The notes beneath the pieces are model-generated. The model did no database searches. It was not told where the DNA came from and saw only the letters and a program-made list of their open reading frames with translations. A stretch of 64,000 bases of DNA from Lachnospiraceae bacterium (GTDB lineage Bacteria > Bacillota > Clostridia > Lachnospirales > Lachnospiraceae), in assembly GCA_910575565.1 (NCBI GenBank), contig CAJTFL010000010.1, forward strand, positions 87,007 through 151,006. Reading direction: 5' to 3'. Below, piece by piece: positions 41,880 to 50,647 of the stretch. The position numbers and the translations under genes are program-made. Position 1 is the stretch's first letter, and the number at the start of each line of letters is the position of its first letter.

Positions 41880-42658
41880 AGAAAGAAGAATTTATGAGAG
41901 AGCTGGAGTATCTGCTCCAGGATATTCCTGAGGAGGAAAAAGAGGATGCCATTGCCTATTACCGGGATTATTTAGAGGAGGCGGGGGCGGATAAGGAGGA
42001 AGCCGCCATCCGGGAGTTTGGCAGCCCGGAACGGATTGCGGCCATTATCCGGGCGGATTTAAACGGAAATTTGGAGGAAGGCGGGGAATTTACCGAGTCC
42101 GGTTACGGGGATGAGCGGTTTAAGGAGCCGAATTTTCAGCTGGCAAGGCGGCTTGACCTTCCGGAGGAAAAGGAGCCGGAAGGAGGGGGAAAGGACGGAG
42201 CCGGGCACGGATCAGGGGAAAGCGCAGGATCCAGGAAACCGGAGGAAAAAAGAAGGCAGTGGGAATGGTGGAAGGTAGCAGGGGCAGTGGTGCTTGCCTG
42301 CCTGGCGGTTCCGGTGGTGCTTCCCCTGGTTTTAGGAGTGGGCGGAGGGGCGCTGGGGCTTGCCTTCGGCATCCTGGGCCTTCTGGTGGGAATCCTGGTG
42401 AGTGCGACGATTGCCCTTGGGGCGGCAACACTGGCTCTTCTTTTGGCAGGTATTTTGATGGTGATTTTTGGGTTTGCCCGGCTGGCCCTGCCGGTTCAGG
42501 GGATTTTGTATATCGGGACGGGCGTGGGGATATTCGGCCTTGGGCTTTTATGCCTGGCCCTGTGCGGCCTGTATTACGGAAAGTTCCTGCCGTGGCTTGT
42601 AACCTCGTCCGTCCGCTTGGTTAGCGGGCTGTTTTCCAGGAAAGGAGTTCATGCATGA
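41876..42658 (+). CDS. DUF1700 (HAAS-type) membrane protein
   Basis: A 260-residue protein. The N-terminal ~65 residues form the helical DUF1700/HAAS domain ('FMRELEYLLQDIPEEEKEDAIAYYRDYLEEAG', 'AIREFGSPERIAAIIRADL'). A charged Gly/Glu-rich linker follows, then four or so hydrophobic segments (about 140-245). Such proteins commonly sit beside PadR regulators and are thought to transmit a membrane signal. Starts and ends with ATGA overlaps. Confidence 0.9.
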   Translation: MKKEEFMRELEYLLQDIPEEEKEDAIAYYRDYLEEAGADKEEAAIREFGSPERIAAIIRADLNGNLEEGGEFTESGYGDERFKEPNFQLARRLDLPEEKEPEGGGKDGAGHGSGESAGSRKPEEKRRQWEWWKVAGAVVLACLAVPVVLPLVLGVGGGALGLAFGILGLLVGILVSATIALGAATLALLLAGILMVIFGFARLALPVQGILYIGTGVGIFGLGLLCLALCGLYYGKFLPWLVTSSVRLVSGLFSRKGVHA

Positions 42659-43617
42659 AAAAATTTATCCAATACGCGGCTATTTTCGGTGCGGTGCTGT
42701 CGGTTCTCGGCTTCGGGACGGCCTGGGCAGCCAGGTTAAACGGAGGGCGCTGGCATGGGGAAGAGATATTCGGCACATCCATGACCTTGTTTTCTTTCCG
42801 TCATGACCATGGGAAGAAGATAAAGCCGGAGGATGTTTATGTGGAAGCGTCGGAGAAAGAAAGGGAAGAAACGGCATTGGAGCAGGAGGCGCTTCCCGAT
42901 ATAGCGGAGGAAATTCCGGAGAAAGAGATTGAAGCTACCAGGATGGCATCTGTGCAGACGGCAGAAGGGGATCCGGTTTTCAGCTTTCCGGCAGCAGAGG
43001 AATTAAGCCTGTCCGTGGAGGCCGGGGAAGTGGTTGTGGAGGCGGCGGAAGGCATCACCCAAATTCAGATTTATTACGATCAGGAGAGCCTGAAGGAATG
43101 GGTGAAGGCGGTCTTAGATGACGATGGGGATGAACTGGAAATCCGGGTGAAAAAGCCCTTTAAGCTGCGGGATGACAGCAGTTATCTCCAGGTAAAGATC
43201 CTTGTCCCGGCCGGGCATAAATTCCAGTCAGCGGAAGTTTCCCTTACTGCCGGGAACTTCCAGGCTGTCGGATTGAACGCCTGGGAATTGGAGGCTGACG
43301 TTGCTGCCGGAAATGTGGAGTTTGAAGGCTGCGAAGCTTCTGATGCCGATTTCCAGTGTGTTGCCGGGAATATTTTTTATTCCGGCAGGATTAAAGGGGA
43401 CGTGGATGGAGAATGTGCCATGGGGAATATTGAACTTAGCCTGCAGCAGAGAGAAGATGAGTTTAACTATGAGCTTAAAGGGGCAGGGGGCAGCATCCAG
43501 GTGGGGGAGCTTAAGCTGGGAGAACTGGCCTTCGAGCGGAAAATTATGAATAACGCTTTCTGGACAATGGAGCTGGAAAGCTCCGCCGGAACGATTCTGG
43601 TGGATTTTTCCGTATAA
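42655..43617 (+). CDS. DUF4097 beta-strand repeat envelope protein
   Basis: A 320-residue protein with one N-terminal membrane segment or signal ('FIQYAAIFGAVLSVLGFGTAWAA'), a charged region, and a C-terminal right-handed beta-like domain of short repeats ('SLTAGNFQAVGLNAWELEADVAAGNVEFEG', 'GNIFYSGRIKGDVDGECAMGNIEL') typical of DUF4097. Related to putative adhesins and LiaG/LiaX-like envelope-stress proteins. Third gene of the PadR operon, ATGA-coupled. Function inferred as envelope-related only. Confidence 0.88.
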   Translation: MKKFIQYAAIFGAVLSVLGFGTAWAARLNGGRWHGEEIFGTSMTLFSFRHDHGKKIKPEDVYVEASEKEREETALEQEALPDIAEEIPEKEIEATRMASVQTAEGDPVFSFPAAEELSLSVEAGEVVVEAAEGITQIQIYYDQESLKEWVKAVLDDDGDELEIRVKKPFKLRDDSSYLQVKILVPAGHKFQSAEVSLTAGNFQAVGLNAWELEADVAAGNVEFEGCEASDADFQCVAGNIFYSGRIKGDVDGECAMGNIELSLQQREDEFNYELKGAGGSIQVGELKLGELAFERKIMNNAFWTMELESSAGTILVDFSV

Positions 43618-43663
43618 ACGGGAAAAAAGGGGGCATACTTTTTACGAAACTTTTATCGTAATC

Positions 43664-43840
43664 GTTCAGCCAGTGGAAAGCGCATGAAGGAAAATCATGC
43701 TCGCATGAATTTTCCTTTATCGCTTTTCACCGAGGGAGCGCCTGTTTATGAGCAAAGTTAGCTGCGCAAGCAGCAAAAAGCGCCATAAGGCGCGGTTTCC
43801 CCTAAAGGACGCTGCGCAGTGCGAATGGCGCGGGCTGAAC
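43664..43840. repeat. Dispersed palindromic repeat family 2, copy B (complete-looking)
   Basis: Bounded by GTTCAGCC (43664-43671) and its reverse complement GGCTGAAC (43833-43840). Inside, AAAGCG (43677-43682) and AAGGAAAATCATGC (43687-43700) pair with GCATGAATTTTCCTT (43703-43717) and CGCTTT (43721-43726); the block GAGGGAGCGCC-GTTTATGAGCAA follows, then GCGCC/GGCGC-type small stems. Related to copy A at 33235-33328. It fills most of the gap between the DUF4097 and spore-protein genes. Confidence 0.78.
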
Positions 43841-43877
43841 GGACGGTAGATTTTATCATAAAAGGAGCGTATGAAGT

Positions 43878-44096
43878 ATGCCAAAAAGCAAAAATGGAAA
43901 TCATTCGTTTGATCCGGCCAATATTAAGCCAGAGGAAATGCTGAAATTTGAGATTGCCACGGAATTAGGCCTGGCGGATAAGGTGATCGCGGGAGGGTGG
44001 CGCAGCCTGACAGCGAAGGAAAGCGGGAGGATCGGCGGATTGATGACGAAAAAGAAAAAAGAGAAAAAGAAGGAAAGCCATGGGATGGAGACCTGA
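43878..44096 (+). CDS. Alpha/beta-type small acid-soluble spore protein
   Basis: A 72-residue protein matching the SASP core: 'LKFEIATELGLADKV' containing the 'EIATE' site resembling the Gpr protease cleavage motif (E-[IF]-A-[ST]-E), then 'GWRSLTAKESGRIGGLMTKK'. These proteins coat DNA in the dormant spore and are degraded at germination. The C-terminal Lys-rich tail is longer than usual. Its end overlaps the cbiG start by 17 bp, placing a forespore gene at the head of the cobalamin cluster. ATG 43878 follows AAAGGAG. Confidence 0.88.
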   Translation: MPKSKNGNHSFDPANIKPEEMLKFEIATELGLADKVIAGGWRSLTAKESGRIGGLMTKKKKEKKKESHGMET

Positions 44097-45321
44097 CGGC
44101 CCTGTTTCCCTGATTTGCTTTACCCGCACAGGGGCAGGGCTTTTAAAAAGGCTGGCAAGCAGGCTGCAAGAGGATGGGATTTGCAGCTGCGGGTACATAA
44201 AAAGCCGCATAGCGGAGGGCGGCGGGAAAAGGGAATTTGAAGAAGGGATGGGTCTGTTTGTGGTGGAGGAGCCTTTAACGGACTGGGTAGGCAAAAGATT
44301 TGCGCCAAAGGGGGCGCTGATTTTTATCGGAGCCGCCGGGATTGCCGTCCGGGCATCGGCGAAATGGATCCGGGATAAGTTTCGGGATCCGGCAGTGGTG
44401 GTGGTGGATGAGAAGGGGCAGTTTGTCATCCCGCTGTTATCCGGCCATGGAGGCGGGGCTAATGCCCTGGCCCTTAAGCTGGCGGAATATCTTCAGGCCG
44501 TCCCGGTGATTACCACGGCTACGGATGTGCAGGGGAAATTTGCGGTAGATGATTTTGCCAGGGAGAGAGGGCTTTGGATATCCGACAGACGGCTTGCGAA
44601 AGAAATCTCGGCCGATATCCTGGAAGGGAGGCCGGTGGGATTTTCCTCTGCTTTTCCGGTGGCGGGAGATCTGCCGGCCGGCTGTTTTTGGGACGATAAA
44701 TCGTTGCGGAAAGTATCAGGAGTTTCGGAGGGATCCTGCCAGGGCGCTCCCTGTTTTCGTGAAAGGAAAGGGCGCAGGATCCGGATTTCCCTGGGAGAGG
44801 AAAAGAAGGAGGACGTTGGAAAGGGGGAAGAGACGCTGTATTTAATCCCGAAAATCCTGACCATAGGGATTGGATGCCGGAGGGGGATTGGGAAAGAAAA
44901 GCTAAAAAGCCAGGTGTTTTCCTGCCTTAAGGCTCATGGGATTTCCCGCCATGCGGTCTGCCAGGCGGCTACCATTGACCGGAAAAAAGAAGAGCCTGGG
45001 CTAAAGGAGCTGTGCCACGAGATGGGATGGCCTTTTTTCAGTTACGCTGCGGACAGCTTGAGAAGCCTTCCCGGGGAGTTTTCCCATTCGGATTTCGTGG
45101 AGAAAACTGTGGGGGTAGGCAATGTATGCGAGAGGGCCGCTATCCTTGGAAGCGGCGGCGAGGGGGCGCGGCTGGTTTTTGGAAAACAGGTTTTGGACGG
45201 CGTTGCCCTGGCGGCGGCGGTGAGGGAATGGGAGGTGGCCTTTCCCTTTAATTTTGTATGCAGGGAAGATGAGCGGCAAATGGATTTGTCGTGGGGAAGC
45301 CGCTGCCGCATTGACAAATAA
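44080..45321 (+). CDS. cbiG: Cobalt-precorrin 5A hydrolase
   Basis: A 413-residue enzyme that opens the delta-lactone of cobalt-precorrin 5A and releases acetaldehyde in anaerobic corrin synthesis. The N-terminal domain contains 'FIGAAGIAVRASAKWIRDKFRDPAVVVVDEKGQFVIPLLSGHGGGAN' in several conserved blocks; the central region is variable; the C-terminal domain begins 'LTIGIGCRRGIGKEKL' and ends with 'VGVGNVCERAAIL'. The start overlaps the spore-protein gene and follows AAGGAA. It opens the cbi gene run. Confidence 0.92.
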   Translation: MGWRPDGPVSLICFTRTGAGLLKRLASRLQEDGICSCGYIKSRIAEGGGKREFEEGMGLFVVEEPLTDWVGKRFAPKGALIFIGAAGIAVRASAKWIRDKFRDPAVVVVDEKGQFVIPLLSGHGGGANALALKLAEYLQAVPVITTATDVQGKFAVDDFARERGLWISDRRLAKEISADILEGRPVGFSSAFPVAGDLPAGCFWDDKSLRKVSGVSEGSCQGAPCFRERKGRRIRISLGEEKKEDVGKGEETLYLIPKILTIGIGCRRGIGKEKLKSQVFSCLKAHGISRHAVCQAATIDRKKEEPGLKELCHEMGWPFFSYAADSLRSLPGEFSHSDFVEKTVGVGNVCERAAILGSGGEGARLVFGKQVLDGVALAAAVREWEVAFPFNFVCREDERQMDLSWGSRCRIDK

Positions 45322-45404
45322 GGTGATCTTTACTACAATAGCTGTGACTGTTTCCCCAGGGAAGAAGGGGAGCATGATTGACAGAAAGGATAAAGGAGAG
45401 ACAA

Positions 45405-46646
45405 GTGGAAGAGCAGTACACTTATGAAAATCAGAAAGAAATGCGGTGCGGATTTACCACGGGGACCTGCGGGGCGGCAGCGGCATTGGCGGCGGCAGCG
45501 CTGCTTTTTGAGGGGGAGGAACTGCTTAAGGTTAGCGTGACTACGCCCAAGGGGATGGCCTTCCAGATTGAAATCGCGGAATCTGTCCTGGAGAACGGGG
45601 CGGCATCCTGCAAGGTGATTAAGGATGCCGGAGACGATCCGGATGTGACGAACCATGCCCAGGTTTGGGCTTCTGTTACCCAGGCTCCGGAAGATATGCC
45701 GGAAGGAGATGGAAACGATGAAAGGGGGGAGGAGGCGAAAAAAGGGGGGAAATGGTACGAATACCGGCCGGAAGGAGAGGATGGGGAAGAAGGCCGTTTT
45801 TCCCTATTCCTTAAAGGCGGGGAAGGGATCGGCATCGTGACCCGGGAAGGCTTAAGCTGCCCTCCCGGGATGTGGGCCATTAACCCGGTTCCCCGGGAAA
45901 TGATCTTTGGCCAGGTGGCTAAGGTCTGCCAGCGGTGCGGCGTGGAAGGGGAGGTTTACATCACGATAGCCATCCCGGGAGGGGAAGGACTGGCCCAAAA
46001 GACCATGAATCCTCAGCTGGGGATAGAAGGAGGCTTATCGATTCTTGGGACAAGCGGCGTGGTGGAGCCGATGAGCGAGAGAGCCCTTCTGGAAACGCTC
46101 CGCCTGGAAATCCAGCAGAAGGCGGCGCTGGGGACGAAAAACCTCCTTGTGGTTCCCGGAAATTACGGGCAGAGATTTGTGGAAGACTATATGGGGATGC
46201 ACCTGGAGGACGGGGTGAAGTGCAGCAACTTTGTGGGAAATGCCATCGATATGGCCGCTGAGGCCGGGATGGAGGGCTTGCTTTTGGTAGGCCATGCCGG
46301 GAAGCTGCTTAAGGTGGCTGCCGGGGTGATGAACACCCATTCCTTGGTGGCCGACGGGCGCATGGAGTGCCTGGCGGCTTACGGGGCGGCCTGCGGGGCA
46401 TCCCGGGAAATGGTCTGTAAAATCTTATCCTGTGTGACCGTAGACGAAGCCTTGGGGATTTTAGAAGAGGCGGAGGGGCTGCGGGACGCGGTAATGGAAA
46501 TGGCTATGGATCGGATTTATGCCTGCCTTAGGAAAAGGGCAGGGGAGGGGCTTTTAATTGAAGGGATCTTGTTTACCAATGATCGGGGAATCTTAGGAAC
46601 TACACCGGGAGCCATTGCCTTGGTGGGCAAGATGGCATCGAGTTGA
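45405..46646 (+). CDS. cbiD: Cobalt-precorrin-5B C1-methyltransferase
   Basis: A 413-residue S-adenosylmethionine-dependent enzyme methylating C1 of the corrin ring. Recognisable by 'RCGFTTGTCGAAAALAAA' near the start, 'DAGDDPDVTNHA', 'VPREMI' and 'SNFVGNAIDMA'. A Glu/Gly-rich insertion follows 'EDMPEGDGNDERGEEA' and is longer than usual. GTG 45405 is preferred: AAGGAG lies about 7 nt upstream; the TTG at 45378 has no site. It follows cbiG after 83 bp. Confidence 0.92.
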   Translation: MEEQYTYENQKEMRCGFTTGTCGAAAALAAAALLFEGEELLKVSVTTPKGMAFQIEIAESVLENGAASCKVIKDAGDDPDVTNHAQVWASVTQAPEDMPEGDGNDERGEEAKKGGKWYEYRPEGEDGEEGRFSLFLKGGEGIGIVTREGLSCPPGMWAINPVPREMIFGQVAKVCQRCGVEGEVYITIAIPGGEGLAQKTMNPQLGIEGGLSILGTSGVVEPMSERALLETLRLEIQQKAALGTKNLLVVPGNYGQRFVEDYMGMHLEDGVKCSNFVGNAIDMAAEAGMEGLLLVGHAGKLLKVAAGVMNTHSLVADGRMECLAAYGAACGASREMVCKILSCVTVDEALGILEEAEGLRDAVMEMAMDRIYACLRKRAGEGLLIEGILFTNDRGILGTTPGAIALVGKMASS

Positions 46647-46690
46647 AGCTGCCCGGGATAAAAAGCGTAGGAGAAGGGAGCAGGGAGAAA

Positions 46691-47371
46691 ATGAGCGAGG
46701 GGAAGCTTTACGGCGTAAGCGTAGGCCCTGGGGATCCGGAGCTGATGACCTTCCGGGCAGCCAGGGCTATCCGGGAGGCGGAGGTGATCGCCATTCCCAG
46801 CGGGAGCAAGGAGGGCTGCGTGGCTTACGGGATTGCCCTTAAAGCAGTGCCGGAGATCGGCGGGAAGGAATGCCTGGCGCTTCCTATGCCCATGACGAAG
46901 GATAAGGAGCGGCTGGAAAAAAGCCACAGGGAAGGGGCAGAGCGGATTTTAGAGAAGCTTAAGGAAGGAAAGTCCGTGGCGCTGCTGACATTAGGCGACG
47001 TGTCGGTGTATTCCACCTGCTGGTATCTGTACAGCCGTGTAAAGGCGGCAGGGGGCCAGGGGGAATTGGTAAGCGGCGTGCCCTCGTTCTGCGCGGCGGC
47101 ATCAAGGCTTGACCGGGCGCTGGTCAGCGGAAGCCAGTCCCTCCATATCCTGCCTGCCTCCTACCCCATTGAAGAAGGGTTAATGCTTCCCGGCGTCAAG
47201 GTGCTGATGAAGATGGGAAGCTGTGGGGCATCTGTCCGGCAGACGCTCCTTAAGGAAAACCGTCCGGCCTGCGGCGTGGAGCGCTGCGGCATGGAGGGGG
47301 AGCGGCTTTACCGGAATGCGGAGGAAATCCGCGAGGATGGGGGGTATTATTCCCTGCTGATTGTAGATTAG
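46691..47371 (+). CDS. cbiL: Cobalt-precorrin-2 C20-methyltransferase
   Basis: A 226-residue tetrapyrrole methylase: 'LYGVSVGPGDPELMTFRA' SAM-binding start, 'LTLGDVSVYSTCWYLY' second motif, and 'GVPSFCAAASRL'. It methylates C20, the first step after cobalt insertion. ATG 46691 follows two weak purine-rich sites; the upstream ATG at 46643 overlaps cbiD and would add an unconserved leader. Confidence 0.92.
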   Translation: MSEGKLYGVSVGPGDPELMTFRAARAIREAEVIAIPSGSKEGCVAYGIALKAVPEIGGKECLALPMPMTKDKERLEKSHREGAERILEKLKEGKSVALLTLGDVSVYSTCWYLYSRVKAAGGQGELVSGVPSFCAAASRLDRALVSGSQSLHILPASYPIEEGLMLPGVKVLMKMGSCGASVRQTLLKENRPACGVERCGMEGERLYRNAEEIREDGGYYSLLIVD

Positions 47372-47427
47372 GCGTTTTATCAGTGGCATTAGAGGCAGAA
47401 AGGAAATAAGGCGGGAAGGAGAAGCGC

Positions 47428-48189
47428 ATGGTATATATCGTAGGGGCGGGGCCGGGGGCGGCCGACTTAATTACGGTTAGGGGCCTAAAGCTTTTGCAGC
47501 AGGCGGATGTGGTAATCTATGCCGGTTCCCTGGTTAACCGGGAGCTGTTACGGGAAACGAAGGCTGGCTGCCGGATATATGACAGCGCCAGGATGACCCT
47601 GGAGGCCGTGCTTTTTCAGATAGAGAAGGCGGAGCAGGAAGGGCTGATGACGGTGCGGCTGCATACGGGGGATCCATGCCTTTACGGGGCCGTCCGGGAG
47701 CAGATGGATGAACTAAATTTAAGGCAGATCCCTTATCAGATCTGTCCAGGGGTAAGCTCGTTCTGTGGGGCTGCAGCCGCCCTGGAAATGGAATATACCC
47801 TGCCGGGGATATCCCAGAGCGTGGTAATTACCCGGATGGCGGGCAGGACAGGCGTGCCGGAGAGGGAAAGGATCCGCCGTTTTGCCGCCCTTAAAGCCAC
47901 GATGGTGATTTTTCTGAGCGCGGGGATGCTAAGGGAACTAAAGGAGGAGCTTTTGGCCGGAGGCTACAGGGAGGATACCCCTGCCGCCCTGGTGTATAAG
48001 GCGACCTGGCCGGAGGAAAAAGTGCTGCGCTGCACCGTGGGAGAGCTGGAAGAAACAGGGAAAAAAGAAGGCATCACAAAGACGGCGCTGATTATCGTAG
48101 GGGAGGCAGCGGCCCAGAAAGGCTATCTGCGCTCCAAGCTGTACAGCCCGGAGTTTGAAACCGGGTTCCGGAAGGCGGAAGGCGTTTAA
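47428..48189 (+). CDS. cbiF: Cobalt-precorrin-4 C11-methyltransferase
   Basis: A 253-residue tetrapyrrole methylase with 'VYIVGAGPGAADLITVRGLKLL', 'LHTGDPCLYGAVREQMDEL' and 'CPGVSSFCGAAAALEMEYTLP', the CbiF/CobM pattern. Adds the C11 methyl group that enables later ring contraction by CbiG. It is 56 bp after cbiL, with cbiH following after 26 bp. Confidence 0.93.
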   Translation: MVYIVGAGPGAADLITVRGLKLLQQADVVIYAGSLVNRELLRETKAGCRIYDSARMTLEAVLFQIEKAEQEGLMTVRLHTGDPCLYGAVREQMDELNLRQIPYQICPGVSSFCGAAAALEMEYTLPGISQSVVITRMAGRTGVPERERIRRFAALKATMVIFLSAGMLRELKEELLAGGYREDTPAALVYKATWPEEKVLRCTVGELEETGKKEGITKTALIIVGEAAAQKGYLRSKLYSPEFETGFRKAEGV

Positions 48190-48215
48190 CTAAAAAAGTT
48201 AAGGGGGAGGAAGGC

Positions 48216-48965
48216 ATGGCGGAGCTTCTGGTGGTAGGCATAGGGCCGGGCTCTTATGAGATGATGACGGCGGAGGCAGCCAAAGCCTTGGCTGGCTGTG
48301 AGGTGATCGCAGGATACCAGGTTTATCTGGATTTAGTCCGGCCGTATTTCCCGGACAAGGAATATGTTTCCACGCCCATGAGGCGGGAGGAGGAGCGATG
48401 CCGGGAAGGGTTAAGGCTGGCCATGGCCGGGCGGGCTGCGGCTTTAGTCTGCAGCGGGGACAGCGGCGTTTACGGGCTGGCCGGGCTGGTTTTGGAGCTG
48501 CTCCCGGAGTATCCCGGGGTGAAGGTGAAGGTGATCCCCGGAGTGACGGCGGCATTGGCCGGCGGCGCCGTGCTTGGCGCGCCTTTATGCCACGATTTTG
48601 CGGTGATCAGCCTAAGCGATCTGCTGACGCCCATGGAAAAAATCCAGGCGCGGCTGCGGGCCGCGGCTCAGGCGGATTTTGTGATCTGCCTTTATAACCC
48701 TTCCAGCAAAAAGCGGAAAGGGTATTTAAAGATGGCCTGTGAGCTGATCGGGGAGTATCGGAGCGGGGATACGGTCTGCGGCACGGTGGCAAACATCGGG
48801 CGGAAGGGACAGGAGATGGAAATCTTAAGCTTAAATCAGCTGGCAGGGAAGGAAGTCGATATGTTTACCACCGTGTTTGTGGGAAATTCCCAGACGAAGG
48901 CATTGGGCGGCTATATGGTAACGCCCAGGGGGTATTTGCAGCGGGAGGAGCCTTTGGAGGGCTGA
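48216..48965 (+). CDS. cbiH: Cobalt-precorrin-3 C17-methyltransferase
   Basis: A 249-residue tetrapyrrole methylase: 'LVVGIGPGSYEMMTAEAAKAL', 'LVCSGDSGVYGLAGLVLEL', 'VIPGVTAALAGGAVLGAPLCHDF' and 'FVICLYNPSSKKR' are typical of CbiH/CobJ. In the anaerobic path it methylates C17 and contracts the ring. Short variant without the extra C-terminal ferredoxin/nitrite-reductase-like domain seen in some clostridial CbiH fusions. Confidence 0.93.
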   Translation: MAELLVVGIGPGSYEMMTAEAAKALAGCEVIAGYQVYLDLVRPYFPDKEYVSTPMRREEERCREGLRLAMAGRAAALVCSGDSGVYGLAGLVLELLPEYPGVKVKVIPGVTAALAGGAVLGAPLCHDFAVISLSDLLTPMEKIQARLRAAAQADFVICLYNPSSKKRKGYLKMACELIGEYRSGDTVCGTVANIGRKGQEMEILSLNQLAGKEVDMFTTVFVGNSQTKALGGYMVTPRGYLQREEPLEG

Positions 48966-49069
48966 AGCTTTGGATGTGCCGCTTTCGCTGCTGCTTGCTG
49001 TTTTCGGGCAAATGGAAAGGTTATGGAACGTTTGGGGATTGAAATTTTTCGGAGACGGGAGAGATTAGG

Positions 49070-50641
49070 TTGGAGAAGCTGGGGATATTTGGGGGAACCT
49101 GGGAAGGGCGGCAGCTGGCGGAGTTTTGCCAGGAAAGGGGCTTTTTGGCGGTTATTTCTGTAGCCACTCCTTATGGGGCCAGGCTTTTGCGGGAGGATCA
49201 ATATTTAACGGTTCATGCCGGAAGGATGGACGGCCAGGCCATGTGCCGGTGGATCAAGGAGAACCAAATCCGGCAGGTTATCGATGCCACCCATCCCTTT
49301 GCCGGGCAGGCATCGGAAAACATCCGGGAAGCCTGCAAAGCTTTGCGGGTTTCATACCAGCGGCTTTTGCGGGAAGAAAGCCAATATCAAGGGAAGGAAC
49401 AGGGGAAGGAGCAGGATAACGGAAGGGGAGGCGGCTCTTCTTCGGGCGATTCCTTAAAAGGGGAAATTTTTTGGGTGGGCTCCGTGGAGGAGGCTGCCAT
49501 TTTCCTGGAGAGGGAATTGGCCTGCCATCAGGAACGGAAAGCTCTTCTGACTACGGGAAGCAAGGAGCTTTTTTCTTTTGCCCGGATTAAGGAAGGGGCA
49601 GACAGGCTGTATGCCCGGGTGCTCCCTTCGCCGGAGGGGCTTAAGGCCTGCAGGGAGGCAGGGATTTTGGAAAGCCATATCATCGGTATGCAGGGGCCTT
49701 TCTCCTACCAAATGAACTTCGCCATCCTCCGGCATACCCAGGCCTTCTATCTAGTGACCAAGGAGTCCGGCCGCCCAGGGGGCTTTCAGGAAAAGGTGGA
49801 TGCCGCCCTGGATCTGGGCTGCCAGGTGATTGTGGTGGGAAGGCCGAAAAGGGAGCAGGGAAAAAGCCTGGCAGAGATTAAAGAACAGCTGGAAAAGGAG
49901 TGGAAGGGACAGGAAAAACCAGCTGGAAGTGAAAAAGATAGTAAAAGTGGAAGTAAGGGTGAAAGTAAAGGTGAAAGTAAAGTAAAAAGGGAGATCCTCC
50001 TTGTGGGGATGGGGATGGGAGCCTTAGGATCGATAACCTGGGAAGGGATAGAGGCAATCCTAGGCAGCGACGGCCTTTTAGGCGCGGCCAGGATGGTGAA
50101 AGACGCTATGGCCATAAGGGAAGGGGAAGGCCGAAAAGAAGGCTTAACCTGCATCACGTATCATCCCCAGGAAATGCTTGCCTGGCTGGAGAGACACCCG
50201 GAGGTGAAAAGGCCGGTGGTGCTGTACTCCGGCGATCCCGGCTTTTACAGCGGGGCGGCTTCTTTTATGGAATGCCTTAAGGGCAAGGGGATGCCTTACC
50301 GCTGCCGGATCATCCCTGGGATCTCCGCCTTGTCTTATTTTGGGGCAAGAATCGGAAAAAGCTGGGATAAGGTAAAGGCAGTCAGCCTTCACGGACGGGA
50401 TGGGGAGGAGGACTGGAGCCTTAGGGATCAGCGGGAGCGGTTTGTCCTCTTAGACGGCACAGAAAGGCTTCGCTTCCTGTGCCGGGAGCTGATCAGGCTG
50501 GGACAGGAAAACGCCCTCCTTTGGGTAGGGGAGCGGCTTTCCTATCCCCAGGAGCGGCTTATATCTGGAAAGCCGGAGATTTTCCTTGACCTGGAGTTTG
50601 GCACGCTGCTGGCGGCCTGGGTAATTCCCGCTTCTTCTTAA
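49070..50641 (+). CDS. CbiJ-CbiE fusion: cobalt-precorrin-6A reductase and precorrin-7 C5-methyltransferase
   Basis: A 523-residue two-domain protein. Residues 1 to about 285 are CbiJ ('LGIFGGTWEGRQLAEFCQERG', 'VIDATHPFAGQASENI'), reducing cobalt-precorrin-6A with NAD(P)H. A Ser/Gly/Lys/Glu-rich linker follows, then about 305-523 is CbiE ('ILLVGMGMGALGSITWEGIEAI', 'VVLYSGDPGFYSGAASF', 'RIIPGISALSYFGARIG'), methylating C5. CbiE is often fused to CbiT; here CbiT is separate and more than 1 kb away. TTG start at 49070. It ends 6 bp from the convergent methionine aminopeptidase gene. Confidence 0.9.
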   Translation: MEKLGIFGGTWEGRQLAEFCQERGFLAVISVATPYGARLLREDQYLTVHAGRMDGQAMCRWIKENQIRQVIDATHPFAGQASENIREACKALRVSYQRLLREESQYQGKEQGKEQDNGRGGGSSSGDSLKGEIFWVGSVEEAAIFLERELACHQERKALLTTGSKELFSFARIKEGADRLYARVLPSPEGLKACREAGILESHIIGMQGPFSYQMNFAILRHTQAFYLVTKESGRPGGFQEKVDAALDLGCQVIVVGRPKREQGKSLAEIKEQLEKEWKGQEKPAGSEKDSKSGSKGESKGESKVKREILLVGMGMGALGSITWEGIEAILGSDGLLGAARMVKDAMAIREGEGRKEGLTCITYHPQEMLAWLERHPEVKRPVVLYSGDPGFYSGAASFMECLKGKGMPYRCRIIPGISALSYFGARIGKSWDKVKAVSLHGRDGEEDWSLRDQRERFVLLDGTERLRFLCRELIRLGQENALLWVGERLSYPQERLISGKPEIFLDLEFGTLLAAWVIPASS

Positions 50642-50647
50642 CGGCCT

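Noticed and set aside
43618..43877. Cobalamin riboswitch at the head of the cbi genes
   Set aside because: No B12-box-like core was seen; the stretch is filled by the palindromic repeat family 2.
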